Below are positions 1-5,776 of a stretch of 64,000 nucleotides of DNA, piece after piece (position 1 is the stretch's first letter; every line of letters starts with the position of its first letter). The notes below the pieces were generated by a model. It searched no databases and had not been told where the DNA came from. It was given only the letters and a program-made list of their open reading frames with translations. Both the position numbers and the translations under genes were made by a program. The stretch comes from Glutamicibacter creatinolyticus. Its GTDB lineage: Bacteria > Actinomycetota > Actinomycetes > Actinomycetales > Micrococcaceae. The DNA lies in NCBI RefSeq assembly GCF_006094275.1, contig NZ_CP034412.1, positions 2,542,001 to 2,606,000 of the forward strand, read 5' to 3'.

Positions 1-185
1 GATTTGCCCGCGCCGCTGGGTCCCAGCAGCAGCACCCGCTGCCCGGCCGGAACCTCCAGATCCAGGGCGTGCAGGGCCGGTTGCTGACGGTCGGCGTGCT
101 TCCAGCCGAACCCGCGCGCGCTCACGGACAGGGCACCGGATTCCAGCTGGGGCAGCGCGGCGTGGTTCGTGATGCCGGCGGTCAT
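1..185 (-). CDS. ECF transporter ATP-binding protein, N-terminal part (cut by window edge)
   Basis: The first 61 codons are visible on the minus strand and run off the left edge. They begin MTAGITNHAALPQLESG and reach a Walker A loop, LLLGPSGAGKS, at residues 51-61, which identifies an ABC ATPase. The ATG overlaps the stop of the upstream YkoE-type gene in an ATGA arrangement (182-185), so the two are translationally coupled. In YkoE/YkoD/YkoC systems this ATPase energises an energy-coupling-factor importer of thiamine or its hydroxymethylpyrimidine precursor. The transmembrane T component would be expected just outside the window. The family call rests on the Walker motif plus context; substrate specificity is inherited from the neighbours and the riboswitches. 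Confidence 0.85.
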   Translation of the reverse strand, partial: MTAGITNHAALPQLESGALSVSARGFGWKHADRQQPALHALDLEVPAGQRVLLLGPSGAGK

Positions 186-805
186 TGCTTCGCCCGCCCA
201 AAGACCGGTTCACGGTTCGCCCTGCGGCTGGGCAGCGCGGAAAGCGCCCCGGTGGCCGCCAGCGCGCGGGTGGCGAAGTAGGACAGGATGCCGGCAATCA
301 CCAGGCCGGAGAGGCTCATCGCCGCCACGTGGAAAAGCTTCATGCCCGCGGTGTATTCCGCATAGTAGGCCATCAGGTAGGCCTCGCTTAGCGCACCGAA
401 CAGTCCGGCGCCCAACCCCGCCAGCATCGCCACCCCAAGGCTCCACACCCGGTAGCGGAAGAGCGCGAACACCACCTCGGCGCCCAGCCCCTGGACAATG
501 CCGGAAACCAGCACGGTGATGCCCCACTGCGAGCCCAGCAGCGCGGAGATCACAGCGGCCAGCAGTTCACAGTACAGGGCGGCGCCGGGCTTGCGGATGA
601 TCAGGGCCCCGAGCACTGCCGGGAAGAGCCACATCCCGGCCACGAAGGCGCTAGCCGGCGGGAAGGCCACAAAGGCCAGGGAAATGAAGCCGTAACCGGC
701 GTTCCAGCCCCAGAACACCACGCCCGAAGCCACGGCGATCACCGAGGCGACGACGATGTCGGCGACCTTCCACGAGCTGCTGGCCCGCAACGGTGTTGTT
801 GTCAC
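182..805 (-). CDS. ykoE: YkoE-type ECF substrate-binding membrane protein, copy 1
   Basis: A 207-residue integral membrane protein with about five to six hydrophobic segments, resembling the YkoE family of S components that bind hydroxymethylpyrimidine or thiamine. The segment FPAVLGALIIRKPGAALY and the motif GMKLFHVAAM are shared with the paralogue at 1130-1750; the two proteins look roughly 70% identical by eye. Translation starts at a GTG (805) eight bases after a perfect AGGAGG, which is itself inside a hairpin (814-830). A TPP riboswitch lies upstream at 882-1016. The stop overlaps the ATPase start. Expression should fall when thiamine pyrophosphate is plentiful. Which of the two copies carries which substrate cannot be told from sequence. 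Confidence 0.9.
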   Translation of the reverse strand: MTTTPLRASSSWKVADIVVASVIAVASGVVFWGWNAGYGFISLAFVAFPPASAFVAGMWLFPAVLGALIIRKPGAALYCELLAAVISALLGSQWGITVLVSGIVQGLGAEVVFALFRYRVWSLGVAMLAGLGAGLFGALSEAYLMAYYAEYTAGMKLFHVAAMSLSGLVIAGILSYFATRALAATGALSALPSRRANREPVFGRAKQ

Positions 806-813
806 TTGAATAT

Positions 814-830
814 CCTCCTGAATCAGGAGG
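814..830 (-). promoter_or_regulatory. Hairpin sequestering the Shine-Dalgarno of ykoE copy 1
   Basis: CCTCCTGAATCAGGAGG is a perfect inverted repeat (8-bp arms, one-base centre) whose one arm is the AGGAGG ribosome-binding site of the GTG start at 805. It lies about 50 nt after the TPP aptamer. A second stem, CCGGGG with CCCCGG (847-852/858-863), sits between them. Together they form a plausible translational expression platform. The same layout recurs in front of copy 2 with different bases. Confidence 0.65.
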
Positions 831-881
831 GGAGCATGTATGCGAACCGGGGCGCGTCCCCGGGGGCATACCTGAGATTCT

Positions 882-1016
882 CGACTTCCTTCGCCGGTAC
901 TAGCCGGGGCAGGTTCGAGGGTCTGCGATCTATCGCACTCTCAGCGTCTTTTACCCTTACGCCTGCCGTGACGCGCCTGGCGGCACGGCAGCGGGCTGGT
1001 ATGACGCTCCCCTGTC
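882..1016 (-). ncRNA. TPP (thiamine pyrophosphate) riboswitch 1
   Basis: On the minus strand the conserved THI-box elements occur in order: GGGGAGCG (1012-1005), CTGAGAG (944-938), ACCCTCGAACCTG (922-910) and CCGGCTAGTACCGGCGAAGG, closed by CGAC/GTCG pairing of the P1 stem. A long GC-rich insertion between the first two elements makes an extended P3 arm (about 960-1000). It precedes a ykoE gene, as expected for thiamine-controlled import. Confidence 0.93.
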
Positions 1017-1108
1017 GGTTTATGTCTGCGTTGCCACCATACCCCAGGATGCCGGTCGGGCAGAACCCGCACCGGCGACCGGTTTGAGGCGGACGTCATA
1101 TTGCTCTT

Positions 1109-1140
1109 GCTCCCGCCGCCAGGCGCCGCCTAGCGGGAGC
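1109..1140 (-). terminator. Stem-loop at the end of ykoE copy 2
   Basis: GCTCCCGC (1133-1140 read on minus) pairs with GCGGGAGC (1109-1116), an 8-bp stem whose loop contains the TAG stop of copy 2. The following bases are A-rich rather than a T run, so it may be a weak terminator or a processing and stability element separating the two riboswitch-controlled units. Confidence 0.4.
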
Positions 1141-1750
1141 GGGTGAGCACCGGTTCCCGGTGGGCCCGGCGGCTGGGCAGGGAGGCCAAGGCACCGGTGT
1201 TGGCCAGCATGCGGGTGAGGAAGAACGAGCAGATCCCGGCGATCAGCAACCCGGAGACGCTCATCGCCGCCACATGAAACAGCTTCATCCCGGGGGTATA
1301 GTGCACGAAGTGGGCGGTGATGTACGCACCGTTGAGGGCGCTAAGGAAGCCGGAGCAGAAACCGGCCAGCATGGCGGCGGACAGGTTCCACACCCGGTAA
1401 CGCAAGAGCGCGAACACCAGCTCGGCGCCCAGCCCCTGCAGCAGCCCGGAGACCAGCACCGTCAGTCCCCAGTGGGTGCCCAGCAGGGCCTCGATGATGG
1501 CGGCCAGCAGTTCGCAGTACAGTGCCGCACCGGGCTTGCGAATGATCAACGCCCCGAGGACCGCGGGGAACAGCCACATGCCCGAGAGCAGCGCGCTGGC
1601 CGGCGGGAACGCGGCGAAGGCCAGCGTCACGAAACCGTAACTGGCGCTCCACGCCCAGAACACCACGCCCGAAGCCACGGCGATGACCGAGGCGATCACG
1701 ATGTCCGCGACCTTCCATGAGGTGCCGCCGGTTCGCTTGGTTGTTGCCAT
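1130..1750 (-). CDS. ykoE: YkoE-type ECF substrate-binding membrane protein, copy 2
   Basis: A 206-residue paralogue of the protein at 182-805, with the same membrane topology and the same C-terminal SLPSRRA-REPV motif. I chose the ATG at 1750 (MATTKRTGG) because a perfect AGGAGG lies ten bases upstream (1761-1766); a longer reading from 1819 would run into the riboswitch platform. The gene has its own TPP riboswitch (1830-1966). It is the first gene of the apparent operon copy2-copy1-ATPase, although the second riboswitch in between makes two regulatory units. S components share one energising module in group II ECF systems but usually not in the YkoEDC type, so two S genes with one adjacent ATPase is unusual. 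Specificity differences are unknown. Confidence 0.9.
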   Translation of the reverse strand: MATTKRTGGTSWKVADIVIASVIAVASGVVFWAWSASYGFVTLAFAAFPPASALLSGMWLFPAVLGALIIRKPGAALYCELLAAIIEALLGTHWGLTVLVSGLLQGLGAELVFALLRYRVWNLSAAMLAGFCSGFLSALNGAYITAHFVHYTPGMKLFHVAAMSVSGLLIAGICSFFLTRMLANTGALASLPSRRAHREPVLTRSR

Positions 1751-1760
1751 TTTCTTCCAT

Positions 1761-1777
1761 CCTCCTGGTTCAGGAGG
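1761..1777 (-). promoter_or_regulatory. Hairpin sequestering the Shine-Dalgarno of ykoE copy 2
   Basis: CCTCCTGGTTCAGGAGG on the plus strand has 7-bp complementary arms with a three-base loop; one arm is the ribosome-binding site of the ATG at 1750. A further perfect stem, GCAGGGA with TCCCTGC (1795-1801/1806-1812), lies between it and the aptamer, at the place of the analogous stem in copy 1. Conserved structure with changed sequence supports a functional expression platform. Confidence 0.65.
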
Positions 1778-1829
1778 GGAGCACATGCGGATGCGCAGGG
1801 AGCTGTCCCTGCCGCACATCTGAGATTCT

Positions 1830-1966
1830 CGACTTCCTTCGCCGGTACTAGCCGGAGCAGGTTCGAGGGTCTGCGATCTATCGCACTCTCAGCGTCTTCC
1901 ACCGGTCCCGGCCACCGGCGTTTGCTGCGCGGTGAGCCTCGGGGACGGTATGACGCTCCCCTGTCG
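1830..1966 (-). ncRNA. TPP (thiamine pyrophosphate) riboswitch 2
   Basis: Same conserved blocks as riboswitch 1 on the minus strand. The core from the GAGATTCTC block through the CTCTCAGCGTC block (1822-1898) matches 874-950 with only about one difference, while the P3 arm (about 1900-1945) is unrelated in sequence. P1 closes with CGAC/GTCG. It sits in front of ykoE copy 2. Confidence 0.93.
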
Positions 1967-2090
1967 TTTCTTGTCAGCAGATTGCCCCGGCGATCCGTGG
2001 ATCACCCGATGCCATGTCTGCGATGCCACCATAGCTCAGGATATGCTTTCGATAGAAAGAGAAGTCCCCATGCGAACAGGAGCGCGAAGA

Positions 2091-2342
2091 ATGAAACCAA
2101 TGATGAAGCTGCTCGCCACCGGCATTTCCCTGGGAGCCGGGTTTGTCGGCAGCAAGCTGGTGGACCGCCTGTGGAAGGGATTCACCGGCAATGATGCCCC
2201 GCGCCACGGCCAGGAAGCCGAAGCCGAAGCCTCGATGCGCCAGGCCCTGGCGTTCGCCGTCTTCTCCTCCGTGGTGGCCGCAATCATCCAGGTCCTCACC
2301 GACCGCGGCACCCGCAAGGCGTTGGCCAAGCTGAACAAGTAG
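2091..2342 (+). CDS. Small DUF4235-like membrane protein
   Basis: An 83-residue protein starting MKPMMKLLATG with two likely membrane or amphipathic helices (residues 5-20 and about 50-66) and a charged linker, ending TRKALAKLNK. This matches the actinobacterial DUF4235 layout; no function is known for that family. The start at 2091 is favoured by AGGAGC seven bases upstream; an in-frame ATG at 2070 would add seven residues. It is divergent from the riboswitch-controlled ykoE genes and ends just before a strong hairpin, so it is a stand-alone gene. Confidence 0.7.
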   Translation: MKPMMKLLATGISLGAGFVGSKLVDRLWKGFTGNDAPRHGQEAEAEASMRQALAFAVFSSVVAAIIQVLTDRGTRKALAKLNK

Positions 2343-2371
2343 TTCCCCGGCGTTTGCGCCGTGGACAGGCA

Positions 2372-2408
2372 GGGCCTCGGAGCACCGTGATGCGGTGCTC
2401 CGAGGCCC
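2372..2408 (+). terminator. Bidirectional terminator between DUF4235 and mrpG
   Basis: A 16-bp perfect stem, GGGCCTCGGAGCACCG with its complement, and a five-base loop (2388-2392), followed on the plus strand by TTGTTCG. It lies 30 nt after the DUF4235 stop and 25 nt beyond the last Mrp gene on the other strand, so it can serve both. Confidence 0.85.
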
Positions 2409-2432
2409 TTGTTCGTGGTGCCGGCAGTGGCG

Positions 2433-2792
2433 CTAGTCCTTGTTCTGGCGGCTGGCGTTCTCCACCACGGTGCGCAGTTCATCGCTGTACAGCGTTTCGC
2501 GCTTCACGTGCTTGGTGCGGTACCCGGAACGGCCAATCATGTGCGCGGAGACCGGTGCGGTTAGCAGCTGCACGCCCCAGGCCAGGGCGAGCACCGGCAC
2601 CACCTGCCAGGAGCGCAGGTGGATGGCCAGCCCGATGAACAGCAGCAGGAAGCCAAGCACCTGGGGCTTGGTGGCCGCATGCATCCGGGTGAGCAGGTCG
2701 GGGAAGGTCAACAGGCCTATGCCGGCGATCAATGACATCAGCGAGCCGACGATCATGCAGCCGGCGGCCACAATTTCCAGGAACTGATCCAT
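2433..2792 (-). CDS. mrpG: Na+/H+ antiporter subunit G
   Basis: A 119-residue protein with three membrane segments and the subunit-G signature GLLTFPDLLTRMHAATKP near residue 25-43. MrpG is a small membrane subunit of the multi-subunit cation/proton antiporter complex and is needed for assembly. Start at 2792, because its ATG shares one base with the TGA of mrpF (TGATG). The hydrophilic C-terminal tail (about 30 residues) is predicted to be cytoplasmic. It is the last gene of the operon, followed by the terminator at 2372-2408. Confidence 0.93.
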   Translation of the reverse strand: MDQFLEIVAAGCMIVGSLMSLIAGIGLLTFPDLLTRMHAATKPQVLGFLLLFIGLAIHLRSWQVVPVLALAWGVQLLTAPVSAHMIGRSGYRTKHVKRETLYSDELRTVVENASRQNKD

Positions 2793-3058
2793 CACGCATT
2801 CCTCTGGTCGGAAACGAACCGGGAGACGGTGACCGAGCTGATGAAGCCGATGGCGCAGGCGATCACCACGAACAGGATGTGGTTGGTGTGCCGGTTCAGG
2901 TACATTTCCAGGCACAGGGCGGCGGAGATGATCAGCAGCATCACATCCAGGGCCAGCACCCGGTCCAGGATGGAGGGTCCGCGGGCGACCCGGATCAGGC
3001 AGGCCACCGCACCCACCGAGAGCAGCACTCCGCTGATTCCCACGATGATATAGCTCAA
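2792..3058 (-). CDS. mrpF: Na+/H+ antiporter subunit F
   Basis: An 88-residue protein with three hydrophobic helices and the family motif RVARGPSILDRVLALD at about residues 24-39. It is a core small subunit of the Mrp complex. It overlaps mrpE by four bases (ATGA at 3055-3058) and mrpG by one base, showing tight translational coupling. Length is typical for MrpF. Confidence 0.93.
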   Translation of the reverse strand: MSYIIVGISGVLLSVGAVACLIRVARGPSILDRVLALDVMLLIISAALCLEMYLNRHTNHILFVVIACAIGFISSVTVSRFVSDQRNA

Positions 3059-3705
3059 CGCTTTGCCTCCTTGGCCTTCTGGCGGGCGCGCTGGGCGATG
3101 TCCTTGCGCACCTGCTTGACGTACTCGTACTCGTCGTGGCTGCCGATGGCCATGATCACCCGCCGTTCGATTTCATGGATCTTCGCCCGGGAGCGGGCGA
3201 CCTTGATGGCGTTGGAGGCGTTGAGGTAATGCAGGTACAGGGTGGAGCTGCGCCGGTCCACCTCCACCACGAACGATCCGGGGATCAGGGTCAGCACGTG
3301 CCCGACCGTGGTGACGATCAGGTCCGAGTCGGTGTGCAGGCGCACCGCAATGATGGAGCTGCGGGTCTTCTGGCGCCGGAAAAGCGCCAGGTAGGAAACC
3401 TCCAGGCTGGCCGCCACCACCTGCATGATGAACCAGCCCAGCAGCAGGAAGCAGTACCACGGGTTGATGCGCCCCGACAGGCGCACCGGGGGCAGCGGGA
3501 ACAAGGCGACCAGCAGCAGGGACAGCAGCGCCCCCACGATTAGGGTTCCGGGGGTGAAGTCCTGCCACAGCGCGCCCCAGACCAGGGTCATGAACAGCAG
3601 CAGCGGCCACTCCTGGCGCAGTGTGGCGCGGTTGCGCTGGCCCGAGGCCTCATCCAGCGCGTCGGCGATGCGCTGGTCGCGTGGCTCGTCAATACGTTTT
3701 GGCAT
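3055..3705 (-). CDS. mrpE: Na+/H+ antiporter subunit E
   Basis: A 216-residue subunit E. An N-terminal charged stretch of about 30 residues precedes the membrane segments WPLLLFMTLVWGALW and TLIVGALLSLLLVALF; the conserved part LTLIPGSFVVEVD lies around residue 137, with a basic, helical cytoplasmic tail ending ARQKAKEAKR. Subunit E is required for complex stability in characterised Mrp systems. It is 13 nt after mrpD and overlaps mrpF. Confidence 0.92.
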   Translation of the reverse strand: MPKRIDEPRDQRIADALDEASGQRNRATLRQEWPLLLFMTLVWGALWQDFTPGTLIVGALLSLLLVALFPLPPVRLSGRINPWYCFLLLGWFIMQVVAASLEVSYLALFRRQKTRSSIIAVRLHTDSDLIVTTVGHVLTLIPGSFVVEVDRRSSTLYLHYLNASNAIKVARSRAKIHEIERRVIMAIGSHDEYEYVKQVRKDIAQRARQKAKEAKR

Positions 3706-3718
3706 GTGTCCTTCCCCT

Positions 3719-5326
3719 TTAGCCTGGCGGCAGAACCGCGGTGATGTAGGGGGCCCGGCTCAGCAGCTCGGCGGCCACCCGCTGACAGAAGGCAAAGAGC
3801 GGTCCGGCGAACACGGTCAACGCCACCCCGGCAGCGACCAGGGCCCCGGTGGAGTAGCGCATCCCCCAGGGCAGGAACTTCGCCTCCATCTGCCGGGCGA
3901 GCCTGGCCCCCAGGATCGGCCCCTGATTGCCCGAGGACTGGATCAGTTCGGTCATCTCCTTGGACTGGTCCACCAGGGACGCCTGCGGGTCCTCCGCCTC
4001 GGCCGCCCGGCGCCAGAAGGCGCGGGCCCAGACGCGGATGATGGCCAGCAGGGTCAGCAGGCTGGTCAGCAGCCCGGCGGCGATCACCGCCCAGTTTAGT
4101 GCCCCGCCCTGTTCGGTCGCGGCGTGCAGCAGCCCGAACTTGCCCAGGAACCCTGAGAATGGCGGGATGCCGCCCAGGTTGATGGCCGGGATGAAGAACA
4201 GCACCGCCAATGCCGGGGAAAGGCGGGCCAGGGATCCCAGTTCGGTGATGTTCGCGGTGCCGGCTCGCCGTTCAATCAGCCCGGCGACCATGAACAGGGA
4301 GGTCTGCACGATGATGTGGTGGCCCACGTAGTAGATCGTGGCGGCGATCGCGGTTTCGGTGCCGACCGCGATCCCGAAGATCAGGTAGCCGATGTGGCTG
4401 GTCAGCGTGAAGGAGAGCATGCGCTTGAAGTCCGACTGGGCCAGCGCACCGAAGATGCCGATCACCATGGTCAGCGCCGAGACCACCAGCAGCACCGAGT
4501 TCACTTCCCCGCCCGGGAACAGCAGCGTCTCGGTGCGCACGATCGCGTACACGCCCACCTTGGTCAAGAGTCCGGCGAACACGGCGGTCACCGGGGCCGG
4601 GGCGGTCGGGTAGGAGTCAGGCAGCCACAGCGAGAGCGGGAACACGGCGGCCTTGATGCCAAAGGCGATCAGCAGGAAGCTGTGCAGGATCAGCTTTGTC
4701 CCCGAATCCAGGTCGGCCAGCTTCAGCGCCAGGTCCCCCATGTTCACCGTGCCGGTAGCCGCATAGATCAACGCGATCGCGGTCAGGAACAGCACCGAGG
4801 AGACCACGGAGACCACCACATAGGTGATGCCCGAGCGGATCCGTTCGGCGGTGCCGCCCAGGGTGAGCAGCACATAGCTGGCGGTGAGGAAGATTTCGAA
4901 GCCCACATAGAGGTTGAACAAGTCCGCGGCCATGAACGCGTTGGACACCCCGGCCAGCAGGATCAGGTAGGCAGGGTGGAAAATCGAGACCGGCCCGTGC
5001 TCATCCCCGTCGGCCATCCCCTGACTGGTGGCGAACAACAGCACCGCCAGGGACACCACGGTGGAGACCAGCAGCATGAACGCGCTGAATCCGTCCACCA
5101 CCAGGGCTATGCCGGTGGGGGTGTCCCACCCGGCGATGGTGATCGCGTAGGTCTGCCCGTTCCAGGTGGCCGCCAGCATCCCGACCTCCAGCAGCAGCGT
5201 GGTGCACAACACCCCGATGGTGATGATCCGCTGCCAGCGCACCTTGCGCCGGGCCAGGAAGGTCGCGCCGGCGCCGAGGATCGGCAGGATGACCGCCAGC
5301 GGGGCCAGGGACATGAGCTGCTGCAT
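3719..5326 (-). CDS. mrpD: Na+/H+ antiporter subunit D
   Basis: A 535-residue polytopic protein homologous to the NuoM/NuoN proton-pumping subunits of complex I. Recognisable features are the TM5 glutamate in NLYVGFEIFLTASY (about residue 137) and the lysine-containing helices GIKAAVFPLSLWLPDSYP and GLLTKVGVYAIVRT. MrpD is thought to carry one of the proton or cation paths. The start codon abuts the stop of mrpC (5327-5329). The C-terminal third has an acidic, less conserved linker (about residues 435-475). Confidence 0.95.
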   Translation of the reverse strand: MQQLMSLAPLAVILPILGAGATFLARRKVRWQRIITIGVLCTTLLLEVGMLAATWNGQTYAITIAGWDTPTGIALVVDGFSAFMLLVSTVVSLAVLLFATSQGMADGDEHGPVSIFHPAYLILLAGVSNAFMAADLFNLYVGFEIFLTASYVLLTLGGTAERIRSGITYVVVSVVSSVLFLTAIALIYAATGTVNMGDLALKLADLDSGTKLILHSFLLIAFGIKAAVFPLSLWLPDSYPTAPAPVTAVFAGLLTKVGVYAIVRTETLLFPGGEVNSVLLVVSALTMVIGIFGALAQSDFKRMLSFTLTSHIGYLIFGIAVGTETAIAATIYYVGHHIIVQTSLFMVAGLIERRAGTANITELGSLARLSPALAVLFFIPAINLGGIPPFSGFLGKFGLLHAATEQGGALNWAVIAAGLLTSLLTLLAIIRVWARAFWRRAAEAEDPQASLVDQSKEMTELIQSSGNQGPILGARLARQMEAKFLPWGMRYSTGALVAAGVALTVFAGPLFAFCQRVAAELLSRAPYITAVLPPG

Positions 5327-5776
5327 CTATTCCTCCCCCTCGCGGATCGGTCGGCCTTCCTCATCGACGAATTCGGTGGTGTCTTCCTCCACGGGAGCGT
5401 CCTCTTCTTCGTCGTAGGCACTGGCCTGGGAGACGCGGATATCTTCTTCATCGTCCCGCACGGTATCGGCGTTGGTCAGCGACCAGGACCGGTAGATCAG
5501 CGCGAGCAGGAACGCGGTCACCGCGAAGGTGATGACAATGGCGGTCAGGATCAGCGCCTGCGGCAGCGGATCCGAGTACTCATCGGCCGGCAGGTCGGGC
5601 TGGAACAGCGGGGCCTTGCCCATCCTCCCGCCGGCGGTGAGGATCAGCAGGTTCACCGCGTTGCCCAGCACCACGATGCCCAGCAGCACCCGGGTCAGGG
5701 TGCGTTCCAGCACCAGGTAGTAGCCCACCGCCAACAGCACGCCGGTGATGACCAGGAAGGTGATGTTCACACTCAC
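5327..5776 (-). CDS. mrpC: Na+/H+ antiporter subunit C
   Basis: A 149-residue NuoK-like subunit with three membrane helices: ITFLVITGVLLAVGYYLV, LLGIVVLGNAVNLLIL and ILTAIVITFAVTAFLLAL. An unusually long acidic C-terminal tail (about residues 110-149) follows, rich in Asp and Glu. MrpC with MrpD and MrpA makes the antiporter core. It overlaps the end of mrpA by four bases (5773-5776). The acidic tail is an actinobacterial-looking addition of unknown role. Confidence 0.94.
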   Translation of the reverse strand: MSVNITFLVITGVLLAVGYYLVLERTLTRVLLGIVVLGNAVNLLILTAGGRMGKAPLFQPDLPADEYSDPLPQALILTAIVITFAVTAFLLALIYRSWSLTNADTVRDDEEDIRVSQASAYDEEEDAPVEEDTTEFVDEEGRPIREGEE

